Assembly (NCBI RefSeq): GCF_013167895.1
Contig: NZ_BLWC01000001.1
Location: forward strand, 5,456,001-5,520,000
Direction of reading: 5' to 3'
DNA from: Streptomyces fulvorobeus
GTDB lineage: Bacteria > Actinomycetota > Actinomycetes > Streptomycetales > Streptomycetaceae
DNA length: 64,000 nucleotides
Positions 45,791 through 55,491 of this stretch are shown piece after piece (the stretch's first letter is position 1; the number at the start of each line of letters is the position of its first letter). A program made the position numbers and the translations under genes. Below the pieces are notes generated by a model, which saw only the letters and a list, made by a program, of their open reading frames with translations, did not search any database and had not been told where the DNA came from.

Positions 45791-45828
45791 GCCGTGCCCA
45801 CCGAACGACCGACGAGGAGGAAGCCCGG

Positions 45829-47059
45829 ATGTCCCTTAGGGAAGAGACGGAGCAGGAGGCCGCGGCGCCGCCGAGACAGGCGCCGGACACGGCGACGCTC
45901 GGAGTCGGCATGGTCGGATACGCGTTCATGGGGGCCGCCCACTCACAGGGGTGGCGCACCGCGGGACACGTCTTCGACCTGCCGATGCGGCCCGCTCTCG
46001 CCGCGATCTGCGGCCGTGACCGGGCCGCGGTCGACGCGGCCGCGGCCCGGCACGGCTGGGCGGCGGCCGAGACCGACTGGCGTGCCCTGATCGCCCGGGA
46101 CGACGTGCAGCTCGTGGACATCTGCACTCCGGGCGACAGCCACGCGGAGATCGCCATCGCCGCCCTGGAGGCGGGCAAGCACGTGATGTGCGAGAAGCCG
46201 CTCGCCAACACGGTCGCCGAGGCGGAGGCCATGGTGGCGGCGGCGGAACGGGCCGCCGCACGAGGGCAGGTGGCGATCGTGGGCTTCAACTACCGCAAGG
46301 TGCCCGCGATCACCTACGCCCGCACACTGATCGCCGAGGGCCGGCTCGGCGCCCTGCGGCACGTCAGGGCCGCCTACCTCCAGGACTGGCTCGTCGACCC
46401 CGAGTCGCCCCTGACCTGGCGGCTCAAACGCGAGCAGGCCGGGTCGGGCGCCCTGGGGACCTGGGGCCCACATCGTGGACCTCGCCCAGTACCTGACGGG
46501 GGAACCGCTGGTCGGGGTGTCGGCGGTCAGTGAGACGTTCGTACGGAGCCGGCCCGTCCTGTCCGGGCCCGGGGGCGGGCTCTCGGGGGCCGGGGACAGT
46601 ACGGCACGCGGGGCGGTCACCGTGGACGACGCGGCACTGTTCACCGGCCGGCTCGCCTCCGGCGCGCTGGCCTCCTTCGAGGCGACCCGGATGGCGGCGG
46701 GCCGCAAGAACTCGCTGCGCCTGGAGATCAACGGGGAGCTCGGTTCGCTCGCCTTCGATCTGGAGCGGCTGAACGAACTCTCCTTCCACGACCACACCGA
46801 ACCCGCGGTCAGCGCGGGATTCCGGCGCATCCTCGTCACCGAGCCCGAGCACCCCTATCTGGAGGCGTGGTGGCCGCCTGGCCACGGCCTGGGCTACGAG
46901 CACACCTTCGTCCACCAGGCGGCGGACGTCGTGCGCACGATCGCCTCGGGGTCGGCGCCCATGCCGTCCTTCGCCGACGGGCTCCAGGTACAGCGGGTGC
47001 TCGCCGCCGTCGAGGAGAGCGCAGAGAAGAACTCCGTCTACACCCCGGTCCCGTACTAG
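45829..47059 (+). CDS. Gfo/Idh/MocA family oxidoreductase (two apparent frameshifts)
   Basis: About 410 residues when repaired. The N-terminal Rossmann domain starts LGVGMVGYAFMGAAHSQGWR; the family signature VMCEKPLANTVAEAEAMV carries the conserved E-K-P, with NYRKVPAITYARTLIAEGRL behind it. At two G4 runs (46455-46458 and 46463-46466) one G each is missing; adding them joins SGAL to GDLGAHIVDLAQYLTGEPLV. The rest, from 46475, is the alpha/beta dimerisation domain. NAD(P)-dependent members oxidise sugar or cyclitol hydroxyls (inositol 2-dehydrogenase, glucoside 3-dehydrogenase). Position behind the sugar importer and beside an isomerase gene supports a catabolic sugar dehydrogenase. Confidence 0.85.
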
Positions 47060-47071
47060 GAGGTCCCGCGC

Positions 47072-48076
47072 ATGCCCCGTCCCTTCACGCTCTTCACCGG
47101 CCAGTGGGCCGACCTGCCGCTGGAGGAGGTCTGCCGGCACGCCAGGGACTTCGGTTACGACGGTCTCGAACTGGCCTGCTGGGGCGACCACTTCGAGGTC
47201 GACAAGGCGCTCGCCGATCCCGGCTACCTGGACGGGCGGCACCGGCTGCTCGAAAAGTACGGGCTCACCTGTTACGCGATCTCCAACCACCTGGTCGGGC
47301 AGGCCGTCTGCGACAACCCGATCGACGAGCGCCACCAGGCGATCCTGCCCGCCAGGATCTGGGGTGACGGCGAGCCCGAGGGTGTGCGGCGCCGGGCCGC
47401 CGAGGAGATGAAGGACACCGCGCGCGCGGCAGCGGCCTTCGGGGTGCGGACCGTCATCGGCTTCACCGGGTCGTCCATCTGGCACCTGGTCGCGATGTTC
47501 CCGCCGGTACCGCCGCACATGATCGAGCGCGGCTACCAGGACTTCGCGGAGCGCTGGAACCCGATCCTCGACGTCTTCGACGCGGAGGGGGTGCGCTTCG
47601 CCCACGAGGTGCATCCCAGTGAGATCGCGTACGACTACTGGACAACGCAACGCGCACTGGAGGCGGTTGACCACCGGCCGGCCTTCGGGCTGAACTTCGA
47701 CCCGAGCCACTTCGTGTGGCAGGACCTCGATCCGGTCGGTTTCCTGTACGACTTCCGGGACCGGATCTACCACGTGGACTGCAAGGAGGCGCGCAAGCGC
47801 CTCGACGGGCGCAACGGCAGGCTCGGCTCCCACCTGCCGTGGGGCGATCCCCGGCGCGGCTGGGACTTCGTCTCGGCGGGCCACGGTGACGTGCCGTGGG
47901 AGGACGTGTTCCGGATGCTGCGGTCCATCGGGTACGAGGGGCCGATCTCCGTCGAGTGGGAGGACGCGGGGATGGACCGGCTGACGGGCGCACCGGAAGC
48001 GCTGACCTCACTGAAGCGGTTCGATTTCGATCCGCCGGCCTCCTCGTTCGACGCGGCGTTCGGCAGCGCGGACTGA
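47072..48076 (+). CDS. Sugar phosphate isomerase/epimerase (AP-endonuclease-2-like TIM barrel)
   Basis: A 334-residue xylose-isomerase-like TIM barrel. The barrel begins FTLFTGQWADLPLEEVCRHA, followed by FGYDGLELACWGD, the metal-ligand strands FAHEVHPSEIAYDY, FGLNFDPSHFVWQ and HVDCKEARKRLDG, and the glutamate strand GPISVEWEDAGMDRL. The set of E/D/H/E ligands for a divalent metal appears complete. Such enzymes isomerise or epimerise keto-sugars and inosose. The stop of the dehydrogenase gene and the AGGAGG ribosome site of this gene overlap, so they are coupled; oxidation followed by isomerisation is the likely sequence. Confidence 0.9.
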   Translation: MPRPFTLFTGQWADLPLEEVCRHARDFGYDGLELACWGDHFEVDKALADPGYLDGRHRLLEKYGLTCYAISNHLVGQAVCDNPIDERHQAILPARIWGDGEPEGVRRRAAEEMKDTARAAAAFGVRTVIGFTGSSIWHLVAMFPPVPPHMIERGYQDFAERWNPILDVFDAEGVRFAHEVHPSEIAYDYWTTQRALEAVDHRPAFGLNFDPSHFVWQDLDPVGFLYDFRDRIYHVDCKEARKRLDGRNGRLGSHLPWGDPRRGWDFVSAGHGDVPWEDVFRMLRSIGYEGPISVEWEDAGMDRLTGAPEALTSLKRFDFDPPASSFDAAFGSAD

Positions 48077-48111
48077 ACGGACCGGGGGCGGGTCCGACCG
48101 AGGCGAATCCG

Positions 48112-48193
48112 CTTTGTCCTGACGCGGGAAAAAGTTCGATCCACTTGCCGCGCAAGGGCTTTCCGTGGGGGACGAACAGGTCTACCGTCCCCT
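48112..48193 (+). promoter_or_regulatory. Conserved promoter element shared with the ROK gene
   Basis: CTTTGTCCTG (48112-48121), GGA-N-AAAGTT (48127-48136), GCGCAA (48149-48154) and CTAC-N2-TCCCCT (48182-48193) match the region at 40626-40707 with no gap; 31 of the first 45 positions and 10 of the last 12 agree, and the two end blocks are 70 bases apart in both. It precedes the secreted dehydrogenase gene by about 130 bases. Confidence 0.65.
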
Positions 48194-48321
48194 TGGTGTA
48201 CACCACACGACTGGCGTCGGCGGAGCCGGGAAACCGGCCCCGCTGACGTGCGCGGCAGTCCCCGCGCCGCACGGCCACGGCACCACCCGCCCGTACGACC
48301 GGCACTCTTCGGAGGACATTC

Positions 48322-51300
48322 GTGCACAGAAACCGAAACCGCAGTCGAGGCCGACAGCACACCGGATTCCGTAAGTCCCTCGCCCTGCTGACCGGTGGTC
48401 TGCTGACCGCGACGACGCTCGCCATCGGAGCCGCCCCCGGCGCCTTGGCAGGACCACGTACCGCGAACGCCGTAGTCGCCGCCGAGGAGTTCCAGCAGGT
48501 CACCCTCGCCAAGGGCGGCGCCGAGACCGGTGAGCCCATGTCGCTGGCCGTCCTCCCCGACCGCAGTGTCCTGCACACCTCACGCAGTGGCGAGCTGCGC
48601 ATCACCGACAGCGCGGGCAACACCCGGATCGCGGGCACCATCCCCGTCTACTCGCACGACGAGGAAGGGCTTCAGGGCGTCGGTATCGACCCGGACTTCA
48701 GCGAGAACCGGGCTATCTACCTCTACTACGCGCCCCCGATGGACACCCCCGCGGGCGACGCCCCGGCCAACGGGACGGCCGCGGAGTTCGCCGAGTTCGA
48801 CGGAGTGAACCGGCTCTCGCGCTTCGTGCTGAACGCGGACGGCACCCTCGACAACAGCAGCGAGAAGAAGATCCTCGACATCCCCGCCACCCGCGGGATC
48901 TGCTGCCACGTCGGCGGCGACATCGACTTCGACGCACAGGGCAACCTCTACCTCTCGACCGGTGACGACTCCAACCCCTTCTCCTCGGACGGCTTCACAC
49001 CCATCGACGAGAGCCCGGGCCGCAACCCGGCGTACGACGCCCGGCGCACCTCCGGCAACACCAATGACCTGCGCGGCAAGATCCTCCGGATCAAGGTCGC
49101 CGAAGACGGCTCGTACACCGTGCCCGAGGGCAACCTCTTCGCGCCCGGTACCGACAGGACGCGGCCCGAGATCTACGCGATGGGCTTCCGCAACCCGTTC
49201 CGCTTCTCCGTCGACAAAGCCACCGGCGTCCTCTACGTCGGTGACTACGGCCCCGACGCGGGCGCCGCCGACCCGAAGCGCGGACCGGCCGGACAGGTCG
49301 AGTTCGCCCGCGTGACGAAGCCCGGCAACTTCGGCTGGCCGTTCTGCACAGGTGACAACGAGCCGTACGTCGACTACGACTTCGCCACCAGGACGTCCGG
49401 CGCCGCCTTCGACTGCGCGGCACCGAAGAACACCTCGCGGCACAACACCGGCCTGGTCGACCTGCCACCGGCGGAGACCGCCTGGATTCCGTACGACGGT
49501 GACTCGCTGCCCGAGTTCGGCAGCGGCTCCGAGTCCCCGATGGGCGGGCCCGTCTACCACTACGACCCGGAGCTCGACTCGCCGGTGAAGTTCCCCGAGG
49601 CGTACGACGGGGACTTCTTCGCCGGAGAGTTCGGCAGGCGCTGGATCAAGCGCATCGAGCACGACAGCGACGGCACGGTCCAGTCGATCAGCCCGGTCCC
49701 GTGGACCGGCACCCAGGTCATGGACATGGCTTTCGGGCCGGACGGGGCGCTGTACGTCCTGGACTACGGCACCGCCTGGTTCGGCGGCGACGAGAACGCC
49801 GGGCTCTACCGCATCGAGAACGCCACCGGCGGCCGCTCACCCGTCGCCGAGGCGAGCTCGAACAAGACCTCCGGCACCGCGCCGCTCAGAGTCGCCTTCT
49901 CCTCGGCCGGTACGACGGACGCGGACGGCGACACCCTCACCTACGCCTGGGAGTTCGGCGACGGCGGCACGTCGACGGCCGCCAACCCCACCCACACCTA
50001 CCGGAAGAACGGCACGTACACCGCGACCGTCACCGTCAAGGACCTCAGCGGACGCACCGGTTCGGCGAGCGTGCACGTGACCGTGGGCAACACCGCTCCG
50101 ACCGTGAGACTAGAACTCCCGGCCGAGGGGCAGCTGTTCACCTTCGGTGACGAGATCCCGTTCAAGGTCACCGTCACCGACCCCGAGGACGGCACGGTCG
50201 ACTGCTCCCGGGTCGCGGTCCGCTTCATCCTCGGCCACGACAGCCACGGCCACCCCGTCACCACGGTCAACGGCTGCTCCGGCGTCATCAAGACCGAGGC
50301 GGACGGCGGGCACGACCCCAACGCCAACATCTTCGGAGTCGTCGACGCCTCGTACACCGACGGCGGAGGCGGCGGCCAGGCCGCGCTCACCGGCAGCGAC
50401 CAGGCGCAGCTCCAGCCGCGCCACCGCCAGGCCGAGCACTACAGCGCCCAGTCCGGTGTCGCACCGCAGGACAAGGCGAGCGCGCACGGCGGCAAGACCG
50501 TCGGCGACATCCACGACGGTGACTGGATCTCCTTCACGCCGTACCTGCTCACCGGCGCCACCGAGCTCACCGCCCGGATCTCCTCCGCCGGAGCGGGCGG
50601 CTCGCTGGAAGTACGGACCGGTTCACCCACCGGCACCCTGCTGGGCTCCACCACCGTCCCCGTCACGGGCGGCTGGGACACCTTCCAGGACGTCGACGTC
50701 TCCCTGCGCAAGGCCCCGAAGCGGACCACGCAGCTCTTCCTGGTCTTCAGGGGCGGCAGCGGAGCGCTCTACGACATCGACGACTTCCAGCTCTCCTCGG
50801 CCCCCGCCAGCCGGACGCCAAGCGGGTCCTCGTCTTCTCGAAGACCGGCGGCTTCCGCCACGACTCCATCCCGGCCGGCATCACCGCGCTGAAGGAGATC
50901 GGCGCCGAGAGCGGCATCACCGTGGACGCGACCGAGGCGCCCGGCCAGTTCACCGCGGCCAACCTGGCACGGTACGACTCCGTCGTCTTCCTCTCCACGA
51001 CCGGAGACGTCCTCGACAGCGTCCAGCAGAAGGCGTTCGAGGACTATGTGGCCGGCGGGGCGGATACATGGGCGTCCACGCCGCCGCCGACACCGAGTAC
51101 GACTGGGAGTTCTACGGCGGACTCGTCGGCGCGTACTTCACCTCGCACCCGCAGATCCAGCCCGCCACCGTACGGGTCGAGAACCACGACCACCCGGCGA
51201 CGGCCCATCTGGACGAGACCTGGGACCGCACCGACGAGTGGTACAACTACCGCACCAACCCCCGGGACAAGGCCCAGGTACTCGCCACACTGGACGAGTC

Positions 51301-52042
51301 CAGCTACACCGGCGGCACGATGAAGGGCGACCACCCGATCTCCTGGTGCCAGACCTACCAGGGCGGCCGTTCCTTCTACACCGGCCTCGGCCACACCAAG
51401 GAGTCGTACGCCGAACCGGACTTCCGCAAGCACCTGCTCGGCGCAATGCGCTACACGACCGGTCAGGCCACGGCCGACTGCAAGCCCGACACCGGCTACC
51501 GGACGATCTTCAACGGGAAGACGCTCGACGGCTGGAAGCAGGCGGGCCCCGGGACGTTCGACGTCGTCGACGGCGAGCTGCGCACCGAGGGCGGTATGGG
51601 GATGCTCTGGTACCAGGCCGAGGAGCTGGAGTCGTACTCCCTGAAGCTCGACTGGAAGATGGCGGGCGACGACAACTCCGGGATCTTCGTGGGCTTCCCG
51701 GCCTCCGACGACCCCTGGTCCGCCGTGAACAACGGCTACGAGATCCAGATCGACGCCACCGACGCGGCCGACCGCACCACGGGTGCCGTCTACGGCTTCA
51801 CATCCGCCGACCTCGCCGCCCGTGACCGGGTGCTCAAGGCTCCGGGGGAGTGGAACAGCTACGAGATCCGGGTCCAGGGCGAACGCCTGCGGGTCTTCCT
51901 CAACGGCGTGAAGATCAACGACTTCACCAACACCGACCCGGTCCGCAGTCTCAGGAACGGCCACATCGGCCTCCAGAACCACGGAGCCCAGGACCAGGTG
52001 TCCTTCCGTGACATCAAGCTGAAGCAGCTGCCCTCGACGTAG
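48322..52042 (+). CDS. Large secreted multidomain protein: sugar dehydrogenase, PKD, CBM6-like, ThuA and DUF1080 domains (two apparent frameshifts)
   Basis: About 1240 residues when repaired. A signal peptide (LALLTGGLLTATTLAIGAA) leads to a PQQ-dependent soluble aldose dehydrogenase-like beta-propeller (about residues 50-500; EEGLQGVGIDPDF, ICCHVGGDIDF), a PKD domain (about 510-600; GDGGTSTAANPTHTY), a carbohydrate-binding CBM6-like domain (about 690-830), a ThuA-like domain (about 835-1050; VFSKTGGFRHDS, GVHAAADTEYDW) and a C-terminal DUF1080/3-keto-glycoside hydrolase domain (about 1060-1240; TIFNGKTLDGW). Breaks lie at 50801-50814 and at a G4 run (51057-51060); one added base at each restores the frame. 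GTG at 48322 has GGAGG six bases upstream. It suggests extracellular oxidation and cleavage of glycosides. Confidence 0.88.
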
Positions 52043-52133
52043 GGCGGCCCCGACCGGCGGCGGGCGGGGGAGAGTCCCAGCCCCCGCCCGCCGCTCACCA
52101 CAGCCCCAAGAGCCACAGCCAGGGAGGCAGTCC

Positions 52134-53251
52134 GTGACCGCACAAGCCGTCCGCACCGGAGTCTGGTTCATCGGAGCACGCGGCTCCGTCGCCACCACCG
52201 CCACCGCGGGGTGCGCCGCCATCGCAGCAGGACTCCACCCGGCGACCGGCATGGTCACCGAGACATCCCCCTTCGCCGCCAGTGGGCTGCCCCCGCTGCA
52301 CTCCCTGGTGTTCGGCGGCCACGACACCGTCGACTGCCCCCTGCCCAAACGTGCCGAGGCCCTCGCCGCCGGGGAAGTCCTGCCGTACGGCCTGCCGTCC
52401 GCGGTACGCGCCGAACTCACCGCGGCCGACGCGGAGATACGGACCGGCGGCCCCCTTCCCGGCGACACGCGTACCGACGAACAGCTCATCACCGCGTTCG
52501 CGGCGGACCTCACCGACTTCGCCGGCCGCCACGGACTGGCGCGCACGGTCGTGATCAACGTCGCCTCCACGGAGCCCCTTCCCCAGGACGGCGACGACCG
52601 CCTCCCCGCCAGCTCCCTCTACGCGGCCGCCGCGCTCCGGGCCGGCTGCCCGTACGTCAACTTCACCCCGTCCACGGGCCTGCGCACCCCGGCCCTCCAG
52701 GACGCCGTCGACTCCTGCGGACTTCCCCACGCGGGGCGCGACGGCAAGACGGGCCAGACGCTGCTGCGTTCCGTGCTCGCCCCGATGTTCGTACAGCGCG
52801 CCCTGCCCGTACGGGCCTGGTCGGGCACCAACCTCCTGGGTGGCGGTGACGGAGCGGCGCTGGCCGACCCGGCGGCCGCCGCGGCCAAGAACGCGGGCAA
52901 GGAACGGGTGCTCGCCGACACCCTGGGCACCGCCCCGAGGGCGAGGTGCACATCGACGACGTACCGGCGATGGGCGACTGGAAGACGGCGTGGGACCACA
53001 TCGCCTTCGACGGCTTCCTCGGCTCGCGCATGATCCTCCAGACGATCTGGCAGGGCTGCGACTCGGCGCTGGCCGCCCCCCTCGTCCTGGACCTCGCCCG
53101 GCTGCTGGCGCGCGCCCACGAGAGGGGCATCGCGGGCCCGCTCCCCGAGCTGGGCTTCTACTTCAAGGACCCGGACGGCGGCCCGGCCGGGCTGTCCGAG
53201 CAGTACGCGGCGCTGCTGGCCTTCGGTGAGCGGCTGCGGGGCGAGCGATGA
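52134..53251 (+). CDS. Myo-inositol-1-phosphate synthase-like sugar-phosphate cyclase (apparent frameshift)
   Basis: About 372 residues when repaired. The NAD-binding start is VWFIGARGSVATTATAG; the family hallmark GRDGKTGQTLLRSVLAPMF and the following WSGTNLLGGGDG match the active-site lysine region and the SYNHLGNND-like segment of inositol-phosphate synthases. The frame breaks at a C4 run (52933-52936); adding one C joins LGTAP to EGEVHIDDVPAMGDWKTAWD. These enzymes cyclise glucose 6-phosphate to inositol phosphate via an internal redox cycle. It heads the ebo-type cluster, where EboD, a dehydroquinate-synthase-like cyclase, is usually found. GTG start with GGGAGG; the stop overlaps the eboC start (ATGA). 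Confidence 0.87.
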
Positions 53252-54612
53252 GGCCAAGCCGGTGGGGCGGCGCGGCAGGCGCGCTGCCGGCCCTGACGGC
53301 CGCCCTGGCGGTGACAGCGGCGGCCGGTGCTCTGCGCGGTGCTCGCGCCTGGAGGTCCGGTTCCGGGCGGTCAGGTTGTGTGCCGTCCGGTTCTGCGCCT
53401 GCCGGTTCTGTGCCGTCCGGCTCCGAACCGGGCACCGTCGCGGCCACGGACGGCCTCTCCGGCGCTGGCGGGACCGCGCCCGCACCGGACAGGCGCGGCA
53501 CAATGGGCGGCCGGGGCGGTGGCGCCGCGCCCGGGACCGGGCCCCGCCTGGCCGGGGTGCGCGACCGGGCGGGCGCGTGGGCGGAACTGCTGCGGGTGTC
53601 GGCCCTCTTCAGCGTCCCCGGCGACGCCCTGGCCGGGGCCGCCGCCCTGGGGCGCCGGCCCGACCGGGGCACCGCACTGGCTGTCGCCGCCTCCCTCTGC
53701 CTGTACGAGGCGGGGATGGCGCTCAACGACTGGGCGGACCGCGAGGAGGACGCCGTGGACCGCCCCCACCGCCCGATCCCCTCGGGCCGCGTCGCCCCCG
53801 GCGCGGCCCTCGCCGTGGCGGGCGCCCTGACGGCGGCCGGCCTGGCCCTGGCCGCACGAGCCGGCCGGCCCTCACTTGCGGTGGCCTCGGGCCTCGCGGC
53901 CACGGTGTGGTCCTACGACCTGTATCTGAAGCACACCCCGGCGGGCCCGGCGGCCATGGCGACGGCCCGCTCCCTCGACCTGCTCCTGGGAGCGACGGCG
54001 ACCGCGAAGGTGACAGTCGCGAGGCCCCCTGCGCCGGCGCAGGTATCACCCCGAGCGGCCCACGCACCGGCGCCCGCCAAGGCACCAGCAGCGGCGGCGG
54101 TTCCCGCGCGGGCCACGCCGGTCCCGCCCCCGCCGGCACTCCGCGCCGCCTTCCCGGCCGCCGCGATCCTCGGCGCGCACACCTACGCCGTCACCGTCGT
54201 CTCCCGGCACGAGGCGCAGGGCGGCTCCACCGTCGCACCGCTCGGCGCGCTCGCCGCGACCCTGGCGCTCGGGGCCACCGTCGCGAACACCCCCCGGCAC
54301 CCCGGCGATTCCCGTCCGGGCGGGGACTCACCGCTCGTCCGGCCCCCGGGGCGCCCCGCCGGCACCGCGGCCCGCCTGCTCCTCACCGCCTTCGCGGGCG
54401 CCTATCTCCGTACCGCCGCGCGCCCCCAGCTGTACGCCGCCCTCAACCCCTCCCCACCCCTCACCCAGCGCGCCGTCGGCGGTGGCATCCGCGCCATGAT
54501 CCCGCTCCAGGCCGCTCTCGCCGCCCGCGCCGGGGCGCCCGTCACCGGGCTGGTCCTCATGGGGCTCGTGCCCCTGGCGCGCGCGCTCGCACGGAAGGTG
54601 AGCCCCACATGA
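53248..54612 (+). CDS. eboC: UbiA-like prenyltransferase homologue EboC
   Basis: A 454-residue membrane protein of the UbiA superfamily matching the EboC subgroup. The first aspartate-rich motif is in ALNDWADREEDAVDRPHRP, followed by PIPSGRV; later segments WSYDLYLKHTPAGPAAMATA, HTYAVTVVSRHEAQGGST and the C-terminal GGGIRAMIPLQAALAARAGA fit the subgroup. About 90 N-terminal residues are a low-complexity glycine/serine/proline region with five-residue near-repeats (SGSAPAGSVPSGS) after one helix; a second proline/alanine-rich insert lies at about residues 270-300. UbiA enzymes attach prenyl chains to aromatic or sugar-like acceptors in the membrane. ATG lies in an ATGA overlap with the cyclase stop. 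Confidence 0.85.
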   Translation: MRPSRWGGAAGALPALTAALAVTAAAGALRGARAWRSGSGRSGCVPSGSAPAGSVPSGSEPGTVAATDGLSGAGGTAPAPDRRGTMGGRGGGAAPGTGPRLAGVRDRAGAWAELLRVSALFSVPGDALAGAAALGRRPDRGTALAVAASLCLYEAGMALNDWADREEDAVDRPHRPIPSGRVAPGAALAVAGALTAAGLALAARAGRPSLAVASGLAATVWSYDLYLKHTPAGPAAMATARSLDLLLGATATAKVTVARPPAPAQVSPRAAHAPAPAKAPAAAAVPARATPVPPPPALRAAFPAAAILGAHTYAVTVVSRHEAQGGSTVAPLGALAATLALGATVANTPRHPGDSRPGGDSPLVRPPGRPAGTAARLLLTAFAGAYLRTAARPQLYAALNPSPPLTQRAVGGGIRAMIPLQAALAARAGAPVTGLVLMGLVPLARALARKVSPT

Positions 54613-55469
54613 CGCTCCACTTCGGTTACGGCACCAACGGGCTGACCGACCTCCGGCTCGACGACGCCCTCGGGCTCCTCGCCGACCTCGGCTACGAGGG
54701 CGTCGGGCTGACCCTCGACCACATGCACCTCGACCCCCTCGCCCCCGACCTGGCCGCCCGCACCCGCCAGGTGGCGCGGCGCCTCGGCGACCTCGGGCTC
54801 GGCGTGACCGTCGAGACCGGCGCCCGCTACGTCCTGGACCCGCGCCGCAAACACGGCCCCTCGCTGCTCGACCCGGACCCCGAGGCCAGGGCGGCCCGCA
54901 CCGCACTGCTCGTCCGGGCCGTCGACGTCGCCGCCGACCTCGGCGCGCACGCCGTGCACTGCTTCAGCGGCATCATCCCCCCGGAGACCGGGGACGGAAC
55001 CGGGGACACCGTCGCCTGGGAGCGGCTGGCCGACGCGCTCACCCCCGTCATCGACGCCGCGACCCGTACCGGCGTCCCGATCGCCATCGAGCCCGAACCC
55101 GGCCATCTCCTGGCCACCATCGCCGACTTCCACCACCTCCGTGCCCTCCTCGGTGACCCACAACCTCTCGGCCTCACCCTCGACATCGGCCACTGCCAGT
55201 GCCTGGAGCCCGCCTCGCCCGTCGACTGCGTCAAGGACGCCGCGCCCTGGCTGCGCCACGTACAGATCGAGGACATGCGCCGCGGGGTGCACGAACACCT
55301 GCCCTTCGGTGACGGCGAGATCGATTTCCCGCCCGTCCTCGAAGAGCTCGCCGCCGCGGACTACGGCGGCCTCACCGTCGTCGAGCTGCCCCGCCACTCG
55401 CACGCGGGTCCGGAGCTCGCCCGCACCTCGATCGAGTTCCTGCACAAGCACAGTCCATCGAGCCGCTGA
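54609..55469 (+). CDS. Sugar phosphate isomerase/epimerase (TIM barrel) in the ebo cluster
   Basis: A 286-residue xylose-isomerase-like TIM barrel. Strand and ligand motifs: FGYGTNGLTDLRLDDALGLL, GVTVETGARYVLDP, IAIEPEPGHLL, GLTLDIGHCQCLEP, LRHVQIEDMRRGVHEHLPFG and LTVVELPRHSH. The glutamates, aspartate and histidines for one or two divalent metals are all present, so it should be active. ATG is in an ATGA overlap with the eboC stop. It is one of four TIM-barrel proteins in this 14-kb stretch (47072, 54609, 57031, 59654). The probable substrate is the cyclitol or keto-sugar handled by the preceding cyclase. Confidence 0.88.
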   Translation: MTLHFGYGTNGLTDLRLDDALGLLADLGYEGVGLTLDHMHLDPLAPDLAARTRQVARRLGDLGLGVTVETGARYVLDPRRKHGPSLLDPDPEARAARTALLVRAVDVAADLGAHAVHCFSGIIPPETGDGTGDTVAWERLADALTPVIDAATRTGVPIAIEPEPGHLLATIADFHHLRALLGDPQPLGLTLDIGHCQCLEPASPVDCVKDAAPWLRHVQIEDMRRGVHEHLPFGDGEIDFPPVLEELAAADYGGLTVVELPRHSHAGPELARTSIEFLHKHSPSSR

Positions 55470-55491
55470 ATCCGCGACAGGGAGCAACGCC

